The translations under genes and the position numbers were made by a program. A model generated the notes under the pieces. The model did no database searches, was not told the origin of the DNA, and worked only from the letters and a program-made list of their open reading frames with translations. A DNA stretch of 64,000 bases from Bog-756 sp963753905 (GTDB lineage Bacteria; Actinomycetota; Acidimicrobiia; Acidimicrobiales; RAAP-2): NCBI GenBank assembly GCA_963753905.1, contig CAVWDZ010000001.1:2976001-3040000 (forward strand), read 5' to 3'. Below are positions 1-8,258 of the stretch, piece after piece; positions within the stretch are counted from its first letter, which is position 1, and each line of letters opens with the position of its first letter.

Positions 1-1
1 C

Positions 2-1009
2 CAGGTCCGCAGCATGCTGGCATTCCTGTCGGTCAACTCCACGTACCGAGGCCCCTATTCCGCAGGCAGCGCGCTCTGCCTCGCCTTCGCGCTGGCCTCG
101 CCCGGCGACGCGACGATGTCCAAGGTGCGAGGAGGGATCGGCACCATCTCCGACCACCTGTGCGGGTTGTTCGAGCAGCATGGCGGCGAACTCCGCCGCC
201 ACGTCAAGGTCTCCAAGATCATCCTCGACGGGGGGCGGGTCGCCGGAGTGTCCATCTCCGCCGGCGACGTGGTCACCGCACCGGTGGTGGTCTCCAACCT
301 CGATCCGACGGCCACCTTCACCCAGTTGGTCGACCGGGACGTGCTGCCGGACGCCTTCACCAGGAGGATCGACGCCATCGACCACCGGGCGGCCTATTTC
401 CAGATCCACTTCGCCCTCAACGGGCTGCCAGAGTACGCCGAGCCATACGAGAGCCTCAACGAGGGTGACCTCCGCCACAACGTGACGTTCTTCGGAACCG
501 CCGAGCAGATGCAGCTCGACTTCGAGGGCTGCGTGCGCGGTGTGGTACCGGAGTCGCCCTCGTTCAACCTCTCCGTCCCCTCCCTCCGCGACAAGGAGCT
601 GGCACCGCCCGGCAAGCACGTGGCAAGCAGCTTCGGTTTCTATGCGCCGATCGGCGCCACCCATGCCCGCCAGGCGACGTTGCGCGACGAGATGGCGGCG
701 CGCATCGTGGAGAAGATCACGGCAATGGCGCCGAGCTTCCCCGATCTCGTCGACCGGCAGTTCACCTACCCCGCCTATGCCTACGAGCGCATGTTCGGCT
801 GCACGGGGGGCGACTTCACCCATGGACTGCTGCAGCCGGAGTTCATGGGTCCGTTCCGACCCGGCCCGCGCGGCTGGCCCGACAACCCGGTACCGATCGA
901 GGGCCTGTTCCTCTGCGGCGCGGGGTGCCACGGCGGCCCGGGGGTCACCTTCATTCCCGGCTACAACTGCGGGCACGCCGTGCTCGACGAGCCGGGCGAG
1001 AAGCCGTAG
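2..1009 (+). CDS. Phytoene-dehydrogenase-like FAD-dependent oxidoreductase (5' end cut off by window)
   Basis: The frame is open from base 2, so the gene begins outside the window and only the last 335 residues are visible. The protein resembles the phytoene desaturase / carotenoid oxidoreductase-like flavoproteins. The N-terminal Rossmann FAD motif would lie upstream. The visible part has the substrate-domain portion and the C-terminal FAD-contacting segment 'LFLCGAGCHGGPGVT', which matches the family's usual 'LY(L)CGAGxHPGGGVxG' end. The substrate cannot be told: many members are not carotenoid enzymes, and no crt neighbours are visible. The family is fairly certain and the function open. 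Confidence 0.8.
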   Translation, partial: QVRSMLAFLSVNSTYRGPYSAGSALCLAFALASPGDATMSKVRGGIGTISDHLCGLFEQHGGELRRHVKVSKIILDGGRVAGVSISAGDVVTAPVVVSNLDPTATFTQLVDRDVLPDAFTRRIDAIDHRAAYFQIHFALNGLPEYAEPYESLNEGDLRHNVTFFGTAEQMQLDFEGCVRGVVPESPSFNLSVPSLRDKELAPPGKHVASSFGFYAPIGATHARQATLRDEMAARIVEKITAMAPSFPDLVDRQFTYPAYAYERMFGCTGGDFTHGLLQPEFMGPFRPGPRGWPDNPVPIEGLFLCGAGCHGGPGVTFIPGYNCGHAVLDEPGEKP

Positions 1010-1098
1010 TCGGGGCAGGCGGAGAGCGAACGGAAGGGCAGCCGGTCGGGTCCCGACTCGGCCCTGCCGACGATCCTGCCAGGACCTAAGCTCGTGTC

Positions 1099-1377
1099 GT
1101 GCAGAGTCGTTGGCTGTCCCGCAGGGCCTGCTTGCTCCATCTGGGGTTGGTGGTGGTGGTGCTCGGCTGCCTGGCTGCCGGGTGGTGGCAGGCGACAAGG
1201 GCGCTCGGGGGGCACGATCTGAGCTGGTTCTACACGTTCGAGTGGCCCGGTTTTGCGATCTTCGCCGGTGCCGGCTGGTGGCACCTCATCCACGAAGACC
1301 CCGAGGAGCGCCGTGCCCGCAAAGAGGGGCCGGCGGAGTGGGAGGAGCTCGAGGACCCGTATCGAAACGTGTCCTGA
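1099..1377 (+). CDS. Small membrane protein of unknown function
   Basis: A 92-residue protein with a GTG start. It has two hydrophobic segments (about residues 12-32 and 44-62) and a charged C-terminal tail rich in Glu and Arg. The first segment ends in 'GWWQATRA', similar to the start of SURF1-type proteins ('GxWQxxR'), but the rest of SURF1 is absent and I do not assign it there. Small proteins of this form are common in actinobacteria. It lies just before the redox-protein genes, but an 86-base gap separates it from them, so shared function is only a guess. Confidence 0.6.
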   Translation: MQSRWLSRRACLLHLGLVVVVLGCLAAGWWQATRALGGHDLSWFYTFEWPGFAIFAGAGWWHLIHEDPEERRARKEGPAEWEELEDPYRNVS

Positions 1378-1463
1378 GGTGGTGGGCGAGCGAGACCGTC
1401 CTCCCGGCGAGAGCCGGCGCCTACGGGTAGATTCGGCCGATGTGATGAGCAGTACGAGCATCG

Positions 1464-2111
1464 ATGCCGTCGTCGGCCATCACTGAGCAGGCGAGCGCCG
1501 CTGAAGCGGAAGCGCTGCCACTTCGCGCGCCCCCCGATCGATCGAACGACCGGATCTGGAAGCTCGCCAGCCTGGTTGCCGCACTCACGCTCGTGGGTGT
1601 CGTGGCATTCGCGATACGGTCTGCGCCGGCCCCGAAGACACTCCGCTTCCCGGCAGCAACCCCGAATGCGCTGGCTGCAGGGTCCCTGGCCCCCGGATTT
1701 TCGCTGCCCACTCTGGGTGGAGGGCCACCGCTACGCCTCTCCCAGTACCTCCAGACGCCCGTCGTCGTGAACTTCTTCGCCTCGTGGTGTTCGAACTGCC
1801 AGTCCGAGCTCTCAGCCTTGGCTGCGCTCGCACGGGAGCACGGAACGGATGTCGCGGTGCTCGGCGTCGACTCGGACGACCAGAAACCGTCGGTCGCCCG
1901 GGCCATGTTGGCGACGGCTCGAGCAACCTATCCGGTCGCCGTCGACCCCAAGGCGCAGCTCTCCACGCAGTACCTCGTGACGGCGCTGCCCGCGACCTAT
2001 TTCATCGGGCGCGACGGCCGCGTGGTGGGTGCGGTCTTTGGGCCCCAGTCGAGCTCGCAGCTCTCGGGCTGGGTCGAGCGGCTCACGACGGGGTCGTCCA
2101 CCCCACGATGA
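1464..2111 (+). CDS. TlpA/ResA-like membrane-anchored thiol-disulfide oxidoreductase
   Basis: A 215-residue protein with one N-terminal membrane anchor (about residues 32-50), then an extracytoplasmic thioredoxin fold carrying 'WCSNC', the CxxC active site of the TlpA/ResA family. A cis-proline region follows ('TALPATYFI'). Proteins of this family reduce disulfides in apo-cytochromes or in the CuA site and its SCO chaperones. The stop overlaps the start of a SCO1-like gene (ATGA), so the two are probably translated together. With the cytochrome oxidase genes nearby, the likely job is thiol reduction during CuA assembly. The fold and active site are seen; the role is inferred. Confidence 0.85.
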   Translation: MPSSAITEQASAAEAEALPLRAPPDRSNDRIWKLASLVAALTLVGVVAFAIRSAPAPKTLRFPAATPNALAAGSLAPGFSLPTLGGGPPLRLSQYLQTPVVVNFFASWCSNCQSELSALAALAREHGTDVAVLGVDSDDQKPSVARAMLATARATYPVAVDPKAQLSTQYLVTALPATYFIGRDGRVVGAVFGPQSSSQLSGWVERLTTGSSTPR

Positions 2112-2935
2112 CCGACTCGGACACCATGGACGACCCGGTGGCGACGTCCACCGTGGACCGGGCGGCAGCGTTGGCGGAGGGTGCACCCAAGGTTCCGCGC
2201 CGAGTCGTGATCATCGCCCTCGTCGTCGCCGCCGTGCTCGCCTTGGCGGGCACCGCGCTCGAACGCCTCTTCTCGAGCGTCGGGCTGAACCCGACCCCGT
2301 CTGCGGCGACACCCGCCACCAGATCGCCCCCTACCTCCCTGCCAGGGCTCACGGCCTCGATGGCGGCGTTCTTGGGCCTCGTGTCCCTGACCCCCGGGCC
2401 GGCGCCTGCCGTGTCGCTCACCGACCAGAACGGCCAACCGGTGTCCCTGGACCAGCTGCGGGGCAAGGTGGTCGTGCTCACCTTCTTCGACGCCGATTGC
2501 GCCGATGCCTGCCCGGTGCTGGCCGCCGACATCACCGGCGCCGACGCCGACCTCGGAGCCAACCGGTCCCGCGTCGTCTTCCTCACGGTGAACACGGACC
2601 CCCTCCAGACGACAACTGCCCCACCATCTGCCGCCGTGACCCTGACCGGCCTGTCCGCACTGGGCAACTGGCGCTTCCTGACCGGGTCGCTGGCTGCCCT
2701 CGACGCCGTCTGGCGCAGCTACGGTGTCACGATCAACGTGTCAACCGCATCCGGGGTCGTGGCCCACAACAACGTCATGTACTTCGTCGATCCGAACGGG
2801 CAACTGCGGATCCGGGCCACCCCCGTGGCGGACGAGAGCACGGTAGGCACGTTCAGCCTTCCACCCTCGAGCGTGACCCGCTCGGCCGCAGGGATCGCCG
2901 CCTACGCCGCCGGCCTGCTCCCCCACTCGCGATGA
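2108..2935 (+). CDS. SCO1/SenC-like copper chaperone, membrane anchored
   Basis: A 275-residue protein with one membrane anchor at about residues 36-56, a Pro/Thr-rich linker, then a SCO domain. The copper ligands of the family are present: CxxxC in 'DCADAC' and the distant His in 'VVAHNNVMYFVD'. SCO proteins deliver copper to the CuA centre of cytochrome oxidase subunit II. The ATG overlaps the upstream TlpA stop (ATGA) and the stop overlaps the next start in the same way. That overlap sets the start; the open frame itself continues upstream within the tlpA-like gene. It is one of two SCO domains in this region. Confidence 0.87.
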   Translation: MTDSDTMDDPVATSTVDRAAALAEGAPKVPRRVVIIALVVAAVLALAGTALERLFSSVGLNPTPSAATPATRSPPTSLPGLTASMAAFLGLVSLTPGPAPAVSLTDQNGQPVSLDQLRGKVVVLTFFDADCADACPVLAADITGADADLGANRSRVVFLTVNTDPLQTTTAPPSAAVTLTGLSALGNWRFLTGSLAALDAVWRSYGVTINVSTASGVVAHNNVMYFVDPNGQLRIRATPVADESTVGTFSLPPSSVTRSAAGIAAYAAGLLPHSR

Positions 2936-3588
2936 CCGTCCCCGGCGACACCAAGAGCGACACCGCTCCGGCCGTCGTCCGCAACGCTGAATCGGGGCCG
3001 TGGTACCGGCGACGCAACGTGCTCCTCGCTGCCTGTGTGGTCGTGATCCTCGCCATCACGGTCATCACCGACCTCCCGTCGCACGCTTCGCACGCCAGCA
3101 ACGTCGCCAGCGCAACAGCGTTGGTCAAGGAGGTCAACGACGACATCTCACCGTGCGTGTTCGCGGTGGGCGAGGCCTTCACGATCTACGCCGACCAGAC
3201 CCACAATTCGCTCACGGCCTCCGACCGGTCCAGCGTCCCGGGGTTGCTGAACGACGACCAGACCGCATGCTCGTTCACGAACGACTCGATTTTCAGCCTG
3301 TCGGACATCGACGTGCCAGGGTCCGCTGCCGGCAAGCAGCTCGGGGACGTCGTGAACTCGGTCACCCTGTGGGCGACGTCAGACGCTCTCGGCGCCATCG
3401 ACGCCATACAGACCCTCTCGACCGACCCGGGCAACAGAGCTGCCCTCGGCGCGCTGGCCAAGAACCGGCGCATGATGGCTTCGGACCGGGCTGCGGCCGA
3501 CGCCTCCGTGCAGGCCATCGATCACATACTCGATGCGAAGATCGCCGCCCTCAACCTTCCCGAGATCCCTGCACCGTCGACGTCATAG
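2932..3588 (+). CDS. Single-pass membrane protein of unknown function in TlpA-SCO operon
   Basis: A 218-residue protein starting at an ATG that overlaps the SCO1-like stop (ATGA). It has a short cytoplasmic N-terminus, one membrane segment at about residues 31-47, and a mostly helical extracytoplasmic domain with two Cys (in 'SPCVF' and 'TACSF') about 35 residues apart that could form a disulfide. I do not recognise the family. Tight overlap with the TlpA and SCO genes suggests a part in oxidase maturation or a related redox process. Confidence 0.75.
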   Translation: MTVPGDTKSDTAPAVVRNAESGPWYRRRNVLLAACVVVILAITVITDLPSHASHASNVASATALVKEVNDDISPCVFAVGEAFTIYADQTHNSLTASDRSSVPGLLNDDQTACSFTNDSIFSLSDIDVPGSAAGKQLGDVVNSVTLWATSDALGAIDAIQTLSTDPGNRAALGALAKNRRMMASDRAAADASVQAIDHILDAKIAALNLPEIPAPSTS

Positions 3589-3608
3589 CCGGCAGTTCAC
3601 CTCAGGGA

Positions 3609-4337
3609 TCAGAGCGCGCCCGTGGACCGCCGTCGCTCCTCCCGCAGGAGGCGCTGCAGCTCATCGTCGGCATCGTCCTCGCTCCGGAGCCATTGCACGA
3701 GATTCCAGAAGATGACCGGCATGAAGGCGGCCGCCGTGACGGCCCAGAGAACCGCCGCTGACAGCTGATGATCCGCCGACGCGCTGAGCCCGGAACCGGC
3801 GACGTGGTGGAACCCCCGGTACCACGGTGCGGTCGACATGGCCTCCACGTAGGCGATGGTCCAGATCGTCCACATGGCCAGGGCGGCCAGCGCGACCCGG
3901 CGCGGATACGGTGACCGGGGGACCAGGGGGGCCGATTCGACCAGCTCGAGCCACAGTCCGGCGCCCACCACGACCAGACTGGCGGCCTCAACGCCGACCA
4001 GCCATCGTCGGTTCGACAGGGCGTCGACAGCGGCCGGCGTCCGCCACAGCACGATCACGGCGAGATCGGCACCCAGGAAGCCGAAGCTGCGGAGCATCTC
4101 CGGATGCCGGCGCCGACCGGCGGCAAGTCGGCCGAGGGCCGAAGGCGTGAGCCCCAGGGCCCGCCACGGGGCTCCCATCACCACGAGCGCCGGGCCGACG
4201 ACGGCGAAGATCGAGAACTGCAGGGTTTCGACCCATTCGTAGCGGCCGGCCAGCGTGCCCACGGGAGGGAGGATGGCCACCGCGACGAGCACGACGCCGC
4301 AGGCGACGAGCCAGGCCGACCTGCGGTTGGGGATCAC
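3609..4337 (-). CDS. CtaG-family cytochrome c oxidase assembly protein (first copy)
   Basis: A polytopic protein of the CtaG type associated with caa3 oxidases, 242 residues from the chosen start, with about six or seven membrane helices. The open frame extends upstream to 4415, inside the preceding small gene. I prefer the GTG at 4337 because it overlaps that gene's TGA (GTGA), the pattern used throughout this window. It is the last gene of the oxidase operon, and a longer CtaG homologue lies at the other end (9169-10095). CtaG proteins of this family are needed to build active caa3 oxidase in Bacillus; their chemistry is not settled. Confidence 0.8.
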   Translation of the reverse strand: MIPNRRSAWLVACGVVLVAVAILPPVGTLAGRYEWVETLQFSIFAVVGPALVVMGAPWRALGLTPSALGRLAAGRRRHPEMLRSFGFLGADLAVIVLWRTPAAVDALSNRRWLVGVEAASLVVVGAGLWLELVESAPLVPRSPYPRRVALAALAMWTIWTIAYVEAMSTAPWYRGFHHVAGSGLSASADHQLSAAVLWAVTAAAFMPVIFWNLVQWLRSEDDADDELQRLLREERRRSTGAL

Positions 4338-4498
4338 GAGGAGCCGCTGCTCGGCGGCTCCTCCGCCCCTCTCGACGAACGCCGCTGGAAGAAGCCCCAC
4401 AACAGGACCACACACAGGGTCCCCAACGGGATGGCCATGGTGAGGGCCTGGGTCCCGTAATAGGAGTTGGATGACATGGGGTTGATCACGTCGATCAT
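4334..4498 (-). CDS. 54-residue membrane protein, probable small oxidase subunit or assembly factor
   Basis: A short reading frame between ctaE and ctaG. It starts at ATG 4498 and ends in a TGA that overlaps the ctaG GTG. The product has a polar N-terminus, one hydrophobic helix (about residues 18-37) and a short Arg/Glu/Ser tail. Position and topology are like the small subunit-IV-type proteins in bacterial oxidase operons, but I see no motif that assigns a family. The case for a real gene is the continuous frame, the membrane helix and the exact GTGA junction. Confidence 0.7.
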   Translation of the reverse strand: MIDVINPMSSNSYYGTQALTMAIPLGTLCVVLLWGFFQRRSSRGAEEPPSSGSS

Positions 4499-4514
4499 GC
4501 CGGCTCCTCTCGGC

Positions 4515-5183
4515 TCACATCACGTAGAACAGTACCCAGAAGAACGCGCTGACGACGGCGATGAATCCCCAGAAGTAGGCGCACCCCTCGAGGCTGATCC
4601 GGAAGAGGCGGGCGGTGGGCAGGGCCGAGTGGGCCGTCCCTCCGTCCTCCGCTGCCGCCCGGCGCAGACGCCGTTGCCGGGCGAGAGAGGTCTCGATCCA
4701 GTAGAGCCCGCTGAGGATCAGGGCGATGTTGAGCCCCGCCCAGCCGATCAAACACGAGGCATACCCGCTGGAGCCGGGGAAGAAGGGCAGCTGGGTGAGT
4801 TGCCAGATCTGCAGGCCGATCGCTATCAAAGCCCCGATGACGGCCGTCCAGCCCGCCACTTCCCAGTCGAGCACCAGTCCCCGGCGGAAGCGCCGGTAGC
4901 CGAAGATGACCAGGAAGGCACTCGCCACCGTGATGGCGAAGATGGCCGCCCCCGTGCCAGTGGGCGCGGTGACCCCGTTGGGACGCCACAGGTCGTCGTT
5001 GTTGGCCGAGCGCAGGTAGAAGTAGGCGAAGGCCAGCGCGGCAAAGGCGAACGTCCAGATGCCGATCAGCAGACGACCGCCGGTCCACAGCGCCCCTTCG
5101 TGGGCTCGCAGCTCGAAGGCGACCTCCTCCGGCGTCTCCTTCAGAACCGAGAAGGACTCCTCGGAAAGCACTCCGTCAGTCAT
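4515..5183 (-). CDS. ctaE: Cytochrome c oxidase subunit III-like protein
   Basis: A 222-residue protein with about five membrane helices and the subunit III features 'WTGGRLLIGIWTFAFAALAFAYFYLR' (helix-pair start) and 'EGCAYFWGFIAVVSAFFWVL' at the end. Subunit III stabilises subunit I during turnover. It lies 11 bases after ctaD, and its Shine-Dalgarno (GGAGAGG) sits in the end of ctaD. The start at 5183 was chosen for this; upstream extension of the frame would run through ctaD. Slightly short against seven-helix versions, as expected for bacterial forms where helices I-II are on another protein. Confidence 0.85.
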   Translation of the reverse strand: MTDGVLSEESFSVLKETPEEVAFELRAHEGALWTGGRLLIGIWTFAFAALAFAYFYLRSANNDDLWRPNGVTAPTGTGAAIFAITVASAFLVIFGYRRFRRGLVLDWEVAGWTAVIGALIAIGLQIWQLTQLPFFPGSSGYASCLIGWAGLNIALILSGLYWIETSLARQRRLRRAAAEDGGTAHSALPTARLFRISLEGCAYFWGFIAVVSAFFWVLFYVM

Positions 5184-5194
5184 TGCCTCTCCGC

Positions 5195-7204
5195 TCACTG
5201 TTCCGGCGGGGGTGAGCCCGCGCCCCCCGCAGTCCCGACCGGCGGCGAGGCCCCGGATGTGCCGGCCCCGACCAACTCCCCCCCACCCAGGTCGGCGACC
5301 TTCGGGGCGTCGCGCTCGCCGTAGTGGTAGGGGTCGGACAACACGATGGGAACCCGATCGAAGTTGAACCACGGCACCGGGGTCGGGGTCTGCCACTCCA
5401 GCCCCAACGAGCTCCACGGGTTCTGGGGTGCGCGCTTCGGCTCGATGAACACCGACCAGATGAAATTGCAGATGAAGAAGAAGAACGAGGCGCCGAGCAG
5501 ATAGGCGCTGATCGACGAGAAGTCGTTCCACGGTTGGAGGTTCTGTGCATATTCGAAGACGCGCCGTGGCTGGCCGAGGATGCCGACGAAGAACAGGGGG
5601 AAGAAGGTCATGTTAAAGAAGATGAAGAACGTCCAGAAGTGCCAAATGCTGAGTTTCCGGTTCAGCGTGACGCCGGTCATCTTCGGCAGCCAGAAATAGA
5701 GACCTCCGAAGAAGGCGAAGATCAAGCCGCCCATGATCGTGTAATGGAAGTGCGCCAGCACGAAGAAGCTTCCGTGGACCGTCACGTTGACCGGCACGTC
5801 GGAGAGGAACACGCCGGTGACGCCCCCGATGAGGAAGTTGAACAGCATGCCGAGGGCGAAGAGCATCGGGGGCTCGAACCGTATCTTCGCCTTCCAGAGC
5901 GTCCCCAGGGTGACCAGGAACAAGAACCCGGTCGGGATCGAGATCAACTCCGTCGTGAGCATGAACAGTGGACGCTGGTCCGGGTTGATCCCGCTCTGGA
6001 AGAGGTGGTGCTGCCAGACGAAGAACGACAGCAGGGCGACCCCGAGCATGCCCGCGGCAGCCACCTTGTAGGCGAACAGCGGTTTGCGGGTGAAGACGGG
6101 GAGGATCTCCATGACGATGCCGAATCCGGGCAGCGCCATGATGTAGACCTCGGGGTGGCCGAAGAACCAGAAGAGGTTCTGCCACAAGAAGTTGCTGCCG
6201 CCGTGCTCGTTGACGAAGAAGGCGGTCTGGGCGCTCCGATCGAGGATGCCGAACAGCCCTGCGACGACCAACGTCGGGGTGGCCAGGGTCAGCAGGGCGC
6301 AGGTGGCCAGGATCCCCCAGACGAAGATGGGGACGCGGCTCCAGGTCATGCCGGGCGCCCGGTAATTGATGATGGTGGCCCCGAGGTTGAAGCCGGCAGC
6401 GATCATACCGATGCCGATGGTGGCGAAGCCCACTAGGTAGGAGTCCATGCCGGCGAACGACTGGGTTTGCAGCGGTGCGTACCCGGTCCAGCCGGTCTGG
6501 AACCCGCCGAGGAACGGCGCAGTCAGGATCACGACGTAGCCGGCCATGAAGATCCAGAAGGAGAAGGCCTCCACTCTCGGGTAGGCCATGCGCCGGGCGC
6601 CGATCATGAGCGGGACGAGCCAGTTCCCCAGGGTCCCGACCACGGCCGACGAAGCCATCATCATCATGATGGTGCCGTGCTCCGACACGATGGCGATGTA
6701 GGTTCCCGGCCCGAAGATGTGGTTGGTCGGGCTGAGCAGCTCGGTGCGGATGAGCATCGCGAAAAAGCCGCCGGTGAACAGGAACAGCAGGACGCCGACC
6801 GTGTATTGCATCCCGACGACCTTGTGGTCCTCGGTCATCTTGAAGTATCGGGTCCAGCTGGTCTCCGGCAGCGTCGGCGCGGGCTCCCTGCCGACGAGCT
6901 TCAGCAGCGGGTACTTGAGCGCTCCGATACCGGCGAGCCAGCCGATCACCAGGAAGACCAACGCGAACACCGTGGCCACATTGTTCTGGCCGGTGTCCTG
7001 AGGCACCGTTTGGCCACCGTAGATGAGGTTGCCGAGCCAGTGGCCGACGAGATAGCCGGCCGCGCCACCGACCATGGCCCACAGGATGTGGGGGCGGAGC
7101 CACGGCGAGCCGACGATCGGGAGTGTGGGATGCAGGGGCGTTTCGCCCGGGTAGAAGCCGGAGGCCGAGAGCTCCGTCGCCGTGTCGGTGGTGTCGATGG
7201 CCAT
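5195..7204 (-). CDS. ctaD: Haem-copper oxidase subunit I, divergent A-type with altered proton-channel residues
   Basis: A 669-residue catalytic subunit. All metal ligands are present: His176 and His487 for low-spin haem, His485 for the high-spin haem, and His350, His399, His400 for CuB. The active-site Tyr354 and Glu352 sit in 'GHPEVY'. By alignment from memory with Paracoccus subunit I, the D-channel entry Asp124 ('GAPDMAFPR') is Arg205 ('GARRMAYPR'), and the K-channel Lys354 ('PTGIK') is Leu428 ('PTGFL'). Asp399 of 'HDTYY' is also lost ('HGSFF'). Before canonical helix I there is an extra stretch of about 115 residues with two predicted helices, and the C-terminus is a Gly/Pro-rich tail. 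It is followed by ctaE and preceded by ctaC. The Tyr argues for O2 reduction, but a different reaction such as NO reduction cannot be excluded. Confidence 0.9.
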   Translation of the reverse strand: MAIDTTDTATELSASGFYPGETPLHPTLPIVGSPWLRPHILWAMVGGAAGYLVGHWLGNLIYGGQTVPQDTGQNNVATVFALVFLVIGWLAGIGALKYPLLKLVGREPAPTLPETSWTRYFKMTEDHKVVGMQYTVGVLLFLFTGGFFAMLIRTELLSPTNHIFGPGTYIAIVSEHGTIMMMMASSAVVGTLGNWLVPLMIGARRMAYPRVEAFSFWIFMAGYVVILTAPFLGGFQTGWTGYAPLQTQSFAGMDSYLVGFATIGIGMIAAGFNLGATIINYRAPGMTWSRVPIFVWGILATCALLTLATPTLVVAGLFGILDRSAQTAFFVNEHGGSNFLWQNLFWFFGHPEVYIMALPGFGIVMEILPVFTRKPLFAYKVAAAGMLGVALLSFFVWQHHLFQSGINPDQRPLFMLTTELISIPTGFLFLVTLGTLWKAKIRFEPPMLFALGMLFNFLIGGVTGVFLSDVPVNVTVHGSFFVLAHFHYTIMGGLIFAFFGGLYFWLPKMTGVTLNRKLSIWHFWTFFIFFNMTFFPLFFVGILGQPRRVFEYAQNLQPWNDFSSISAYLLGASFFFFICNFIWSVFIEPKRAPQNPWSSLGLEWQTPTPVPWFNFDRVPIVLSDPYHYGERDAPKVADLGGGELVGAGTSGASPPVGTAGGAGSPPPEQ

Positions 7205-7264
7205 GGCGTTCAGTCACCTCTTTCCAGCGACAGGGACGCTGTGGGTTCGGTCGCAGTCATGTGG

Positions 7265-8236
7265 TCATCCACCCGCGGGCTGCGGAGCCCCGTAGGTCTC
7301 CACATTGCTGTAGGGGTCGACGTTGTCCGGGTAGAACCCGCCATCGGCGCCGTTGGCGTCGGGGATGTACGTGGTGGCATAGGGCGGCAGCAGCTTGGTG
7401 TTGGCTGCCAACTGCTTCTCGGTCGTCTTGGCCCAGGTCTCGAAGGCCGACGGTGACACGACGGTCCCCGAGTTGTACATCGCACCGTGCCAGAGCCCAC
7501 AGAGCTCGGCGCACCGGACGGTGAAGGTGCCGAGCTGCACAGGTGTGGAGAAGGCAACATTGTTCTGGCCCGGGTTGGCGTCGGCTTTGACGCCCAGCTG
7601 GTACGCCCAGAAGCTGTGGATGACGTCGAGAGAGGTCACGTTGAAGGCGACCGTGGTGTTCTCTGGGATGACCAGCTGGTTGGTCTCGAAACCGCCGAAG
7701 GAGGGATACCGGTAGGTCCACTTCCACTGCTGGCCGATGACCTGGACGTCGAGCACGGTGTGCGATGCCGGCGTCCAGATCGGGTTCGGGCCCTGGCCGC
7801 CGCCCGCTCCCTCGGGCTGAACGAGCTCGTAGGTCCCGAAGCCGGCCAGCAAGAGCACGATCACGGTGGTCACGCCGATCCACCCCGCCTGGATCCCGAA
7901 ATGGCCGCGCGCCTGATCGCCACCGACCGGCTCCGACCCACCTGTTGAGGCTCGCCAAATGACGATGGCATAGGCCATGTAGACCCACACGCCCAGCATG
8001 ATGGGCAGGGCCATGACCATCAGCACGTTGAAGTCGAACGACGCCCCGTTCGCCGTGGAGGTCATCCTTCCCGGAGGCACGTGTGGCTCGACGAACACGA
8101 GCCACAACACTTCAGCCACCACCGAGAGGATCAACCAGATGGTGACGAGCCTCCACCAGTGGTGAGGCTCGCCTCCACCCCCACCTCCGGCCGGCCCGGC
8201 GTCCCCGTCCCCCGCGGGCGAATCAGATTCGGACAT
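7265..8236 (-). CDS. ctaC: Cytochrome c oxidase subunit II with complete CuA site
   Basis: A 323-residue protein with a Gly-rich N-terminus, three hydrophobic segments (about residues 30-49, 70-94 and 116-137; the third precedes the cupredoxin domain) and an extracytoplasmic CuA domain. The CuA ligands are all visible: His207, Cys242, Glu244 (backbone), Cys246, His250 and Met253 in 'CAELCGLWHGAM'. It therefore accepts electrons from cytochrome c or another one-electron carrier. No haem-binding CxxCH is fused to it. It starts at an ATG (or the GTG one codon earlier), close after the cupredoxin gene, and precedes ctaD. Confidence 0.9.
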   Translation of the reverse strand: MSESDSPAGDGDAGPAGGGGGGEPHHWWRLVTIWLILSVVAEVLWLVFVEPHVPPGRMTSTANGASFDFNVLMVMALPIMLGVWVYMAYAIVIWRASTGGSEPVGGDQARGHFGIQAGWIGVTTVIVLLLAGFGTYELVQPEGAGGGQGPNPIWTPASHTVLDVQVIGQQWKWTYRYPSFGGFETNQLVIPENTTVAFNVTSLDVIHSFWAYQLGVKADANPGQNNVAFSTPVQLGTFTVRCAELCGLWHGAMYNSGTVVSPSAFETWAKTTEKQLAANTKLLPPYATTYIPDANGADGGFYPDNVDPYSNVETYGAPQPAGG

Positions 8237-8258
8237 CACGCGGCCCTTACGTCTTCCA

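Noticed and set aside
2029..2931. Upstream extension of the third plus-strand gene of the TlpA-SCO group
   Set aside because: It is an Arg-rich alternate frame of the SCO1-like gene; the ATGA junction at 2932 is a better start.
5324..6436. Large plus-strand frame opposite ctaD
   Set aside because: Asp/Glu/Gly-rich composition typical of an antisense shadow in GC-rich DNA; no domain is visible.
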